A stretch of DNA of 64,000 bases from Mytilus trossulus (lineage: Eukaryota; Mollusca; Bivalvia; Mytilida; Mytilidae): NCBI RefSeq assembly GCF_036588685.1, contig NC_086384.1, positions 55,842,945-55,906,944 of the forward strand. Reading direction: 5' to 3'. How positions within the stretch are numbered: position 1 is the first letter of the stretch; the number at the start of each line of letters is the position of its first letter. Positions 1-13,400 of the stretch are shown in pieces. Below the pieces are notes generated by a model. That model ran no database searches, had not been told where the DNA came from, and was given only the letters and a program-made list of their open reading frames with translations. A program made the position numbers and the translations under genes.

Positions 1-1343
1 TTTTTTTTTTCTTTGATGCCATACATTGACTTTAAAATAGCCTTCCAAGACGTCATATCTATTTGGACTAGACAACTGCTACACCAATAAAAGTTTAAAT
101 AATTCCTTAATTAGCCGATCTCTTGATTTTTGTTCGTAAAGAATGAGTTGTCTGCCAGTTTTTGAGAACACTGATATATTCATATAGGGCATAGTCAGGA
201 TGAGAGAGTGTACATTGTACTAGACAGACAAGCTATAGCCGAGTCTGATTTTTAACGTGATGCAGGAAAACATGTCACCCTGTCCTGCCAAATTATTCTG
301 ACTCCTGGCTAACCAGTCTTTGCTTTTACTTCTAGCAGAGATGGAGCAAAAACCAATTTTAAAGTCTTTGGTTTTGACCGGCAGGATTTTAACCTGATGA
401 TCTCTTGCACTCTCTGTGCACAGGCACTTGTTTCTATCCATTGGAAGAACCACTATCAACGTATATTTACGTAAATATACGTTGATAGTGGTTCTTCCAA
501 TGGATAGAAACAAGTGCCTGTGTCTCTGTGACACACTACTATGAGTATACAATGTAGCATCAAATGCTTTCACCTGTTAGCTCAACATGTGTTGGAAGAC
601 TTCAAGTAATTGATAACAATGCCTACATTTTGGTCGCATGGCAGATTTAAATAGCTACATGTACCACATCCAAGGAATAGCATACATGTACTTTTCAATG
701 TCTGTGTTTGTTTCAAGCTGTGTACATGAATTTGTGACTAGTTACATTGTACATTGTACCTGTACCTAGGGACACTCCGACATAATGTTTTTGTTCTGCA
801 ACTGTCCATCTGTCTGTCCTGTTTCAGGTTATTTGGTCATATTACATTGTAGTTTATGAAGTATTTGATTTTCAATCAACTTGAAACTTAAAACATGTAC
901 ATTATTATGTTTCCTATGATGTGATTTTTGTGTTTAAGATTGCATGAAATGCGATCAAAAACCTATGTTACTGACTTGATATCTAGATGACATCCAAGAC
1001 TTATCACTACCTTTTTGATGCTCAAAATATAGTGCATTGATCATAACATTCTATACATCCTATCCATGAAGTGGGTCTCAATTGGGTCTAAGCGTGATGT
1101 GGAATGGTGATTTTTTTTAAGCGTGACATGTGAAGCATGAACACATGTTTCATACATGTATTACTAGCATGACTAGTATATTTTCTAATTTGTGTTTAGT
1201 GGCAATCTGATTGTTTGGATTTGATATACAATGTTCATTGTATACTAATAAAATATCTTGCATTATACATGTACATGTATATAAATTAATGACGTGCACG
1301 TATATGTGATATATTTGTTTCATTATTTTCCTTTATTTTTCAG
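1..1343 (+). other. SSU72 intron 1 (partial), non-coding
   Basis: This is the sequence upstream of the first recognisable SSU72 exon. It ends in a pyrimidine-rich stretch and CAG at 1341-1343, a good acceptor. I looked for the catalytic first exon of SSU72 (about 27 codons with the Cys-x5-Arg loop) and did not see it, so this is most likely the 3' part of intron 1. Apart from the perfect palindrome at 419-522 it holds AT-rich sequence with scattered TACATGTA motifs. Confidence 0.6.
419..522. repeat. 104-bp perfect palindrome without spacer
   Basis: The left half (419-470) is exactly the reverse complement of the right half (471-522), base for base. The centre is at TTAC|GTAA. Pairing stops sharply at 418/523. 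There is no loop, so the duplex could form a cruciform or the single strand a hairpin. Reading frames crossing it on both strands are by-products of the symmetry. Confidence 0.95.
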
Positions 1344-1487
1344 TAAGAGAGGATACAGAGTGAGGTCATTTGGAACAGGAAACCAGGTGAAGTTACCAGG
1401 TCCCTCTTTAGATAAACCAAACATCTATGATTTCAACACAACATACGATGAAATGTACAAAGATCTCCTACGTAAAGATCCGGAACT
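1344..1487 (+). CDS. SSU72: SSU72 exon 2
   Basis: The exon follows a pyrimidine-rich CAG acceptor. Its first base completes a split serine codon and is followed by KRGYRVRSFGTG. The exon ends GAA CT before a GT donor (GTATCC, a weak match to consensus). The split leucine codon CT|A is completed in exon 3. Reading on past the donor gives PSTS and a stop, which does not match the family, whereas splicing restores the expected YTQNGILHMLDRN. Confidence 0.93.
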
Positions 1488-4400
1488 GTATCCCTCAACT
1501 TCCTAATAACTACTTCAAATTTGGAGTATGAATAGATTGATATCAATATTCATTAAGGAGCATTCCATTAAAATGAATGTGGATTAGGGAAGTTTTTTTT
1601 GTTCTTAGGGAAATTCTGAAAAAAAATTAAATTGCTTTTTACCTCCATGTTCATTTTAATGGAATAGCCATTACCATGATTACAAACATACAAGTTCTAT
1701 CTAACTCTGGGTGATTTTGACTCGAAACATTTGCAGGTACATGTAAGTATACATTGATACATATGAAGATTAATTTTTTTATTTAAAGATTTTTTTCTTC
1801 CAAAAAATCTCACAATTCAACAAAGCATTCCATCCATTTTTTTTATAATTTGCATTGATAACTACTTTTATGTATTGTACATGTATGTACGTTAATTATT
1901 TATTATCTTTTTCAGAAATAAACACATTGTTTATTGATAAATGGTTTGTACTTTGTTTTTAATGTGTACTGTAACATGATTGAAAGCTAGTATACATAAA
2001 CGAATAATTCACTAATTGTTTTTAGTTCTATTTCATAAGTAATCATGAAATAGTTTCGAACTATTATTTGACAGAACACAATATTTGAAAATTTGTAATT
2101 GTCTGCTGGTGATTTCAAAAATAAAAATGGTGGGATATTTTCAAAATCACAATATACATGATATATGAGAGTGAACTTTTTTTTTAAAAGTTTCGTACAA
2201 TTGAACAAGCACATTTCTAACTGTTTTGCACATGAGGTCATACGGATTGAAAAAAAATTGTAAAAGGGAGATAATTTTAGTACACTTTAAAATTCTCCAC
2301 ACATCTCAGAAATTACAAGGGGTACAATCAAAATCATGTGATGGATATACACACACCGGAAGTTAGAGTTGATCTCGCCGCTTGAAAGGTTAGTAGTTGC
2401 ATTTTCTTGTTTATATCAATTAAATTTTGATTAATAAGTTGGCACACCGATTGTCGGATAGTATGTTGCTTTAAAATACACAATTGTTTTTGCAAGAAAG
2501 CGTGCAGTTATTGCAAACACTTCGACACAGTTATCTGGTGAAATTTTGGAACTGTGTCGAAGTGTTAGCATTAACTGCACGCTTTCCAGCAAGGATAATT
2601 GTGTATTTCAAAACTAGATAGTATCCGACATTCGGTGCACTACCTTATTTATTAAATTTTATTGATATAAACAAGTAAATACGACTACTTACCTTTCAAG
2701 CGGTGTACTTGACTTTTACTTCCGGTGTGTGTATATCCATCAAGTGATTTTGATTGTACCCCTTGAATTAAGCATGTGGATAATGAAGAATACAAAATCA
2801 AATTACATCATTTAAGGTTTTTTTATAAGTTTTAACTAATGTGAATTCATTTATTTCATGGGTATCAATTTTCGTGGATTGAGAAACACTTCCATATTTG
2901 TGGATATTTGATTTCATGGATTTGCTAATTTGTGCACACAAAGCCATAGAGATTTGTAATTCGTGGAACATTTCAATTGGGTTCGCTTGTACCTACGAAT
3001 CCAACAAAAAATGATATCCAACCAATAATAATGAATCCACAGTATATAGGATTTTATTTTTAATTTGAAAGATGTTTGTCCCATCTTTACTCCTACCTTT
3101 AGGGATTTTTTTTTCACTTCATTATTTTTCTGTTGTCAATAATTTATTTATTCAAAGGAGGGGTGGGTCATATATAATTAAGTTATTCACCAGCAGACAA
3201 TAACTAATTTTCAAATAAACAATAATAAATTAGGAAATAGGTTTGAAAATGTCTTCTGTGTTTATAAGGTTTTGGTATTGGTATGTTGGCTTCAGTTGCA
3301 CCTTAGCATCTTGTATCATTTTATTTGACCATGGAATGTAAGTTTGAAGGAAGAAGTTTTGTTTTGAGGTCATACTACCTTTGTTGTGGCTTTGGAATCT
3401 CTATTCAGGCTAATTATGTTTCTTGTTGAATTCTGGATAGAAAGATTAGTATTTTGAACAAATTCCTGTATAGCTTTGAACATCAGTATGAAGATGTTCA
3501 TTGCAGAAAAAAGTTCTCAAAATGAAATGACACCCTATGAATTGGTGTGGTCGAATCTTTTAAAAATATGCTATGAAGCTTGGATAGGAAAGATATATGT
3601 AATTAGGCTGAATTTCTCTTACCAATTTTCAATCATATTGACAAATTCTGACCACTGAATATGTAAAAAACAGCTTTAGATATATGTGAATTGGACAACA
3701 ATATGAGAACTATAACTCAAAGACACAAGAGGTCAACATGTGGTCTTCAACAATAGACCTGCACATGTGTGTATATACCAGTATTGTGGATTCATTTATT
3801 TTCATGAGTACCAGTTTTTCTGGATTGATGAAAAGATACATTGATTTACATGGATATTCAATTTTGTTGTTTTTCAAAGTCATACAAGACTAGAAAATTT
3901 GTAATTTTGTGAAAAATTTAATTTTGTCATTCACTTTAACCAAATCCACAAAAACGACATCTCATGAATACTAAAGAATCCATAGTAGTACATTTATAGA
4001 AGTTGATCTCAAGTCAATGGGTAAAAATCTAGAAAAAAACCATATGGAGATCACCATACAATCTTCAATAATAAACAATATTCTATTATCAAATATGGGT
4101 CTTGTTAAGCCATATATTAACATCTCTAGGAGTGAATTCATTTCGACTAAGTATGGCTAAAATAAATTAAAGATGCTTGTTGCAAATAAGTAACTAGTCC
4201 TGGATGAAGTTAGTTACATGTTTGTGCCAGCCACCTGTTCTTCAAAACAGATTGACACACAGCTGATTTGGGTGGACTCAAATTTAGCGACCAAATTGTC
4301 ACATGATCAAAAGCTTTCAAGTTGATAGTTTACAATGGATTCATTTATTTTTGTGGGTATCAATTTTCGTGGATTGAACAAAACTTCAACTTTCAGTTTT

Positions 4401-7400
4401 GTTGATATATGATTTCGTGGTTTTGTCAAAGACTACATATAACCTTATCAAATGCCTCTGAACACTTATTTCGTGGTTCATCTGTTCCCATGAAATCCAC
4501 GAAAATTGGTATCAAACGAATAATAATGAATCCACAGTATGAGTTTATTTCTTTGATAGGAGATCAAGATTTCAATATTTTAGGTATCTAGTTGTCCTGA
4601 ACATGCATGAAATATTTGCCACTGGACATTTAGCCAGCTTAGCAAACAACAATCAATCATTCATTGACATAGGTTGCCATTTTGGCCAACCAGCTTTATA
4701 ATAGAATTGTATCCCACTGCTACTTAAGGTATGTGGGAAATTCATATTACAAAGCTATAGCACATACGTTGGCTGTGTCTTTTAGAACTATCCCATTATA
4801 AATTTTTGGGGAAAAGTGTTAATGGAAGAAGTTGTACTGAAATACTGAAAATCAAATATGATGCTGATGGAAGCCTACATCAATCCACCTGACTGACTGG
4901 CAGATCTGTTGATGAAACACTGAGAGAAGGAAGAATGGTTGATGGCATGGTTCAGATGTCCATAAACTGGTCTCCATAGAAACAGATGTTTTGCAGTTTT
5001 CAAGCATTTCAAAGTATCATAATTGACTTCCTTTTAATGTAAACATGTATTTTTTCATCAAAGTCAAATAGTATTTTATGGAAAATAAGTCAATGGAACA
5101 TAGAGTTATATTTAAAATATTTCATGATGGAAATTATGATGCTTTGAATATGCAGCAATTTAATTGGTTGGTTCAGGGCCATTTTTTCTGGCTACCATAG
5201 CAACCAACCAGTTAGGTTGTAACAGGTAGGTCAGATTGGTGCAATAAACCAGTCAACACATTTAAAGCAACACAGGCTACCAAAAAACAAAATTTGACAC
5301 TTCATGAAAGAAATTGACAAAAAATACTGAAAACAAACAATAAACACCATTACAGTCCGTAAGTCACATGCAAAATACAGTCAATTTGTCTCATGAACAT
5401 ACAGAATACAGTTAATAAGTTGCATAATCATATAAAATAGTCAATTTCACATTTACAAACATAATACAATCAATAAGTCGATTAACATACAAAATATAGT
5501 GGATCAGTCATATTAACACAATACAGTCGATAAGTCCCATTAACATACAGAATACAGTCGATTAGTTCCATTATCAAACTAAAATAGTTAATAAGTCGTC
5601 CATAAAGAATAGTCAATAAGTTGCATGCAAAAAACAGTCATCTTGTATCGGACATGCAGAATACAGTCAATCAGTCATAAGCATACAAAACAAACCGTTA
5701 TATTAACTTCCAGAACACAGTCAAAATGTTGCATGCAAAATACGGTCAGTCTTCTGGACATATCTATACCGTCAATAAGTCACATTAACATACAAAATAC
5801 AGTCAATCAGTCTCATAAACATACAGAATACAAGCAAAATACAGATAACAAGTTGCATTAACACATGGTCAATAAATTGCATTAACATTCAAAATACAGG
5901 AGTCATATTAGCATTCAGAATAAATTCAATTGACATACACAATTCAATCAATAAGTTGAGCCAACTCTTAATATTTCATATTTTTGTAATTCTATATATA
6001 AATTGCCTTAATAAAATACAAGCTTTAAGCAACACCAACAGTAAACACAATTATTTATGAATCTGGTTAATATGTTCCACCAACCAACAAGGCAGTTTAT
6101 AAGTTGGACCAAAAATATACAGTCAAAAGTTAATGCCTGTAGAATTCAGTAAATTAGTTGCACCATCAGGACACAATTAAAAAGTTAAAACCAAATAGAT
6201 ACAGACAAGATGTGCATAATTTTAAAGAATACTTTCAATAAATCTAAACTACATGGACGACAACAGTAGTCTTATGGTAAGGTGCTTAATTTGAGAGGGA
6301 GGTTGTCTATTTAGTCCCCAGCTTGGTCAAATTAATAACTTGAAAATTGGATTTTGCTTCTTTCCTTAAGCAAATGGCATTTGGGAAGCAAAGAATTTCA
6401 GCTCACAGTATGAAATGTGTCCTGTGAGATGACATCTCCCCCCGCCCAACCAAAAAAGTCTGTGTCTGGGGAGTAAATCTATAGAGTAACTTTGAATGAT
6501 TTACCACTGGTGGTTAACTTGCTAAAGTGGGGGTATCCATTGGTCTTGTGTTGGATACACAAGTATGCAGCAAGGCTCTGTCAGAATTAGGACATACTTG
6601 TATTTAAAGCCTCCTGTGCCACATTTTCCGTTTAGAATCCTTTCAACAACTCTTAAAAGAGTGTATGGGGCCTATTGTAAGTGTGAAAATCTGTTCCTTA
6701 CCACTAAACTCTTTTTCCAGTGGTTATTTCAACTTTTATCTTGAACTGTGTCTATGACAGGACCTTCCTTTCGTATATGCTTTTTGTCCTCATCCTGAAC
6801 ATGCATGAAATATTTGCCACTGAACAATAAGCAGCTTCTAATCAATTCTGGGACTTACCTTTGTCAACTTTAATAAATAATTAAATTTGAGTTTGTAATA
6901 AATATTGAACAGTCCCCCAGATCAACTCTCTGAGCAGGATTTTATGATATGAAATAACAAATCATAATGTAATCAAGTCAATCAATAAACCTCCACGCTG
7001 TAATCAAGTCAACCAGTAAGTTTCACACTAATCAAGTCAACTAGTAAACCTTCACACTGTAATCAAGTCAACCAGTAAACATTCATACTACTCAAGTTGA
7101 CCAGTAAACTTTCATACTGTAATCAAGTCAACCAGTCAATTTTCACACTTAACTAGTAAACATTCACACTTTAATCAAGTCAAACAGTAAACTTTCACAC
7201 TGTAATCAAGTCAAACAGTAAACTTTCACACTGTAATCAAGTCAACCAGTCAATATTATCACTATTCAAGTGGACGCTTTTATACCTTCATTCTGTAATC
7301 AAGTCAACCAATAAACTTTCACACTGTAATCAAGTCAACCAGTAAACATTCACACTAATCATCTCATTCAGTCAACATTCACACATCAATTCAATTAGTA

Positions 7401-10400
7401 AACATTCACACTGTAATCTAGTCAACCAGTACCAGTAAACTTTCACACTAATTATGTCATTCAGTCAGCATTCACACTAATCAAGTCGGCCAATAAACAT
7501 TCTCACTGTAATCAAGTCAACTAGTAAACATTCACACTGATCAAGTCCACCAGTAAACATTCTCACTGCTGTAATCGAGTCAACCAGTAAACATAAACAT
7601 TGTAATCAAGTCAAATAATAAACTTTCACACTGTAATCAAGTCAACTTGAAAACATTCACACTGAAATCAAGTCAACCAGTAAACATTCACACAGTAATC
7701 AAGTCAACCATATAACATTCACATCATATATAATCACTTCGACCTGTGAACATTAACACTAATTAATTCAACCAGTAAACATTCAAATTGTAATCAAGTC
7801 AACCAGTAAACATTCACACTGTAATCAAGTCAACCAGTAAATATTCACACTTATCAAGTCAACCAGAAAACATTCACACTGTTATCAAGTCAATCAGTAA
7901 ACATTCATACTGTTATCAACCAGTTAACATTCACACTGTAATCGAGTCAACCAGTAAACATTCACACTGTAATCAAGTCAACCAGTAAACATTTACACTG
8001 TAATCAAGTCAATCAGTAAACATTCACACTAATCAAGTCAACCACTGATAATTCACACAGAAATCAAGTCAACCAGTAAACATTTACACTGTAATCAAGT
8101 CAACCAGTAAACATTCACACTTGTCAAGTCAACCAGTAAACATTCACACTAATCAATTCAACCAGTAAACATTCCCACTGTAATCAAGTCAAACAGTAAA
8201 CATTCACACCAATCAAGTCAACCAGTAAACATTCACACTGTAATCAAGTCAACCAGTAAACATTCACACTGTAATCAAGTCAACCAGTAAATATTCACAC
8301 TTATCAATTCAACCAGTAAACATTCACACTGTAATCAATTCAACCAGTAAACATTCACACTATAATCAAGTCACCAGTTAACATTCACTCTAATCAAGTC
8401 AACCAGTAAACATTCACACTGTAATCAAGTCACCAGTTAACATTCACTCTAATCAATTCAACCAGTAAACATTCACACTGTATTTAAGTCAACACATAAA
8501 TTTTCACATTGTAATTGATTCAACGAGTAAACATTCACAATGTTATCAAGTCAACGAGTAAACATTCACACTGTTATCAAGTCATCCCAGTAAACATTAA
8601 CACTTATCAACCAGTAAACATTCACACTGTTATCAACCAGTAAACATTCACACAGTTTTCAACCAGTAAACATTTACACTGATATCAACCAGTAAATATT
8701 CACACTAATCAAGTCAACCAGTAAACATTCACATTGAAATTAAGTCAACCAGTAAACATTCACACTGTAATCAAGGCAACCAGTAAACATTCCATTTGTT
8801 ATCAACCAGTAAACATTCACACTGTAATCAAGTCAACATTCACACTGTAATCAAGTCAACCAGTCAACATTCACACAAATCAAGTCAACCAGTAAACATA
8901 CACACTGTTGTCAAGTCAACCGGTAAACATTCACACTGTTATCAATTCAACCAGTAAACATTCACACTGTAATCAAGTCAACCAGTAAACATTCACACTG
9001 TAATCAAGTCAACCAGTAAACATTCACACTATGATCAAGTCACCAGTAAACATTCACACTATGATCAAGTCACCAGTAAACATTCACAGTTATTAAGTCA
9101 ACCAGTAAAAATTCACAGTAATTAAGTCAACCAGTAAACATTCACACTATAATCAAGTCAACCAGTAAACATTCACACTATAATCAAGTCACCAGTAAAC
9201 ATTCACACTATAATCAAGTCACCAGAAAACATTCACACTTATCAACCAGTAAAAATTCACACTATAATCAAGTCCCAGTAAAAATTAACACAGTAATTAA
9301 GTCAACCAGTAAAAATTCACACTATAATCAAGTCACCAGTAAACATTCACACTATAATCAAGTCACCAGTAAAAATTCACACAGTAATTAAGTCAACCAG
9401 TAAACATTCACACTATAATCAAGTCAACCAGTAAACATACACACTGTAATCAAGTCACCAGTAAACATTCACACTATAATCAAGTCATCAGTAAAAATTC
9501 ACACAGTAATTAAGTCAACCAGTAAACACTCACACTATAATCAAGTCACCAGTAAACATTCACACTGTAATCAAGTCAACCAGTAAACATTCCCACTGTA
9601 ATCAATTCAACCAGTAAACATTCACACTGTTATCAAGTCAACCAGTCAACATTCACACTGTAAGCAAGTCAACCAGTAAACACTCACACTGTAATCAAGT
9701 CAACCACTTAACATTCAAACTGCAGCTTTTTTTACTTTGTGCATTGATAAAATTTGTGCAATATATCATCACATTTTACAACTGCTCATGCAACATGGGA
9801 AGGAAGTGATGATGCCCCTAAGCAAACAAATGATGTTCACTCAAATCCAAGTTTTTGATGGAAGTTCAACAAACTCAAAAGTGGTATATTCATGCACTCA
9901 CTAAAAATCAAACAGTATTTGATTCATACAAGCAAATCACATGAACAACACAAAATGTATTTATACACAAAAACATTTTGAAACAGAAAACAATTGTATG
10001 CATACTGTTCTAAACTCTCATAGCTATTCACTTTACAGCAAAAAAATCTGAAAATAGAACAATTACCAAATAACGTTATCATTATGTTTGACATATTCTT
10101 AATTTTCAGTTTCTCTCAAAAGATGATGTAATGAGAGGGTATAAGAGTAAGGCTTAGAAGTTATAGACCCTAGTATTTGTACAGAAACTTAGTTACCACA
10201 TCCATGTTGACCATATGTACTGAAGCAAGTATTTAAACTGTGGTATGTAATTATTGATGATAAAAAGATTCTACTATAAGTGTATTATATTTAATTAATA
10301 AAATTAGCCTGACACCTCATATTACAAACCAAGAGTTTCCTTAACTAGCTCCTTAGATATACACAGAATGGTATTCTACATATGTTGGACAGGAACCGTA

Positions 10401-13400
10401 GAATCAAACCCAAGCCTGAGAGATTCCAGTCGTGTAAAGATAAGTTTGAAGTTGTTATAACCTGTGAAGAGAGAGTCTATGACCAGCTTCTGGAAGGTAA
10501 ATATTTTACATATCATTCTTCACCATTTGCCCCAGGCCTTCCAGCCCAGTATTTGGCATGTTAAAATGTCTACTAGCGGCCAATATTATCTATGCAAAAT
10601 TTTGTTTAAAAATGTGTTTGGCCTGCAACTGTCAATAATACATTTTGAATAGATTTTCATTCTTTATCTTCTCTCTATTTTGGTGTACAGGGATATTTGA
10701 TTTCATTGTTTTGCCAACATCTCCAAGCATTCAGAATGTTTCCCATAGAAAATTTGTAATACATTGATCATTTAAATTCTTTGATAATCTGTACCCGTGA
10801 AATGCACATACAACGTTTTGTCAAGTTGAATTAACCAGTAAAAAGGAAAAAAAATATATTCTCGTGATACAAACAAACAGTGCTAATGTTCAATAAAGAT
10901 TTTTTATAGATTATACTACGCATCTATTCTATAAGAAGATGTGGTATGAGTCTAAGCATTAAAAGAGATGTACAGACACCATGTAAGGGTTAAATCTGGT
11001 ATTTTACCCTAGCACATGATTAATCTAACTGGTTATAATTTAGGGATGTATGGTATGATTGCCTATGAGACCAATTGATGTAGATATAAGCAACTAGATC
11101 ATGTCAATTTAGTACCCAGCTTGGTGTTTTCACACACTTTTATGTATGTAATATTTGCTATGTACTCTAATAATACACTATTCAATCAAATGTAATTTAA
11201 TGGTTACTCACATAATATAATAGACATTTTTTAATATCTTGGCAGATATGAAAACTCGAGAAAAAGATGACATGAATCCAGTCCACATCATAAATATTGA
11301 TATACAGGATAATCATGAAGAGGCTACCATTGGGGCATTTCTTATATGTGATCTGGTTTCCATGGTAAGTAAATGTTGAGGCTTTAAAAAGGGACTACTC
11401 AAATGGCCATCACTCAAGAGGCATGCAGTAGGGTTAAATGTGGTATTTGGCTGTGTGTCCAATTGTTTTAATTTAATGTAAAAAATATTATTTGCCAAAT
11501 TGGCTTTACAAGTAAAAAATAAGTTTTAAAACTACAAAACCTAATGGGAGATAACTCAAAAGAGAATGGAAATAGAATATTTGTCAAATAAAACTAGCTG
11601 TTCAAGTGAAGAATATATGTTCAAGTTAGAAATACATTACCAAATGGGAGATAACTCTAAATAGAATAAAATAGAATCTTTGCTTAACTAGCTCTACAAA
11701 TAAAGAATACATGTACATGTAAAAAATACATGACCAAATGGGAGATAACTCTGGATAGAATAAAATGGATATTAGCCAATCTGGCTGTAAAAGTGGAGAA
11801 TACATGTACAAGTTAGAAGTACATGACCAAATGGAAGATAACTAAAAATAGAATAAAAAAGAATATTTGCCTTACTTGCTGTACTAGTGATAAATACATG
11901 AACAAGTTAAAAATACATTACCAATTAGGAGATAACTGGAAATAGAATAAAATAGAATATTTGCCAAACTTGCTGTACAAGTCATAAATACATGTACAAG
12001 TTCAAACATACATTACTAAATGGGAGGTAACTCTTAATAGAATAAAATAGAATATTAGCCAATTTGGCTGTACAAGTGAAGAATACATGTACAAGTTAGA
12101 AATACATGACCAAAAGGGAGATAATTCTAACCATTTTAACATAAAAAAAAATGATCATGTATCCACAATTGATAAAAAGGACTTTGTATAACTTAATAAT
12201 ACTTTATTTTCTGATAAAAAAAACTTTGTCTACACATGAAATTTGGCCATTATTGATTTGAAGATATAAATCATTTAAAAAATCCTGAAAACCTAGAAAA
12301 TTTCTCTTAACAAAATTTAAAGCGAATCATTATTATAAATAATTAGGGAAGCATGGTCACATGATGTGTAAATATCCAATCAGACTTGTGTCATAGATCA
12401 AACTTGTTCATTCAGTGTATGTTTAAATATTTTTATTCAAATAAAACTGAGAATGGAAATGGGTAATGTGTCAAAGAGACAGCAACCTGACCACAGAAGA
12501 GACAACAACAGAATGTCTTTTTGATCGAGTTTAGCTATTTCAATTGATATTTCATAGTGCATCTTTTTATGTTGTAATGTTACACTACTGTCCAGGTTAG
12601 GTTGAAGGTTGATGCCTATTAAGACGTTAAAACAAGCTGCATTTGTATGCACCTGGTCCAAGTCAGGATCCCTTTTTAGCTCACCTGGCCCAAAGGGCCA
12701 AGTGAGCTTTTCTCATCAAAAATCTTCTCCTCTGAAACTACTGGGCCAAATTAAACCAAAGTTGGCCACAATCATCATTTGGCTATCTAGTTTAAAAATT
12801 GTGTGGCGTGACCCGGCCAACCAACCAAGATGGCCGCCACAGCTAAAAATAGAATGTAGGGGTAAAATGCAGTTTTTGGCTTATAACTCAGAAACCAAAC
12901 AGCAATAATGTTCAGCAAAGTAAGATCTACAAATAAGTCAACATGATCAAAATGATCAGTTGACCCCTATAAGGAGTTATTGCCCTTAATAGTAATTTTT
13001 TACCAATTTTTGGTAAATTTTGTAATCTTTTACAAAAATCATCTCCTATGAAACTTCTGGGCCAAATTAAACCAAACTTGGCCACAATCATCATTGGGGT
13101 ATTTAGTTTTAAAAATGTGTGGCGTGACCTGGCCTTCCAACCAAGATGGCCACCACAGCTAAAAATAGAACATAGGGGTAAAATGCAGTTTTTGGCTTAT
13201 AACTAAAAAACCAAAGCATTGAGAGCAAATCTGACATGGGTAAAATTGTTTATCAGGTCAAAATCTATCTGCTCTAAAATATTTAGATGAATAGGACAAC
13301 CCTTTGTTGGGTTGCCGGCCCTGAATTGGTAATTTTAAGGAAATTTTGTCTGTTTTCGCTCATTATCTTGAAAATTATTATAGATAGAGATAAACTGTAA

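Larger units (their letters stand above)
1488..10356 (+). other. SSU72 intron 2 (8.9 kb), repeat-rich
   Basis: The intron runs from the GTATCC donor to a TTAG acceptor. It holds a short foldback element, a 450-bp palindromic element, three copies of a TGTGGATTC-ended MITE and two tandem arrays, all listed separately. The stretches at about 3050-3780, 4540-5340, 5960-6950 and 9725-10356 contain no recognisable coding sequence. A short dispersed motif, CATGAAATATTTGCCACTG, occurs near 4608 and 6808, and again near 48258 and 51086. Confidence 0.85.

Noticed and set aside
220-573. 117-aa ORF on the - strand
   Set aside because: It runs through the 104-bp palindrome and reads mirrored sequence. 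There is no recognisable domain and no splice context.
1-1343. A catalytic SSU72 exon 1 inside the window
   Set aside because: I searched by eye for a Cys-x5-Arg loop frame (VC.SN.NRSMEAH-like) ending in a phase-2 donor and found none.
1294-1506. SSU72 exon 2 read as a standalone 70-aa ORF starting MHVYVIYLF
   Set aside because: The first 16 residues are intron sequence before the CAG acceptor, and the last four follow the donor. Only 1344-1487 matches the family.
5625-5861. 78-aa ORF in the first tandem array
   Set aside because: The peptide repeats with the DNA unit, and other frames are equally open. No coding evidence.
6955-9725. CRISPR-like array
   Set aside because: There are no unique spacers: the whole 31-bp unit repeats and drifts, and the context is a eukaryotic intron. 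It is a minisatellite.
12609-12908. 99-aa ORF at the start of the bivalve monomer repeat
   Set aside because: It lies over a high-copy non-coding repeat, and the corresponding frame in the next monomer (13030 on) is interrupted.
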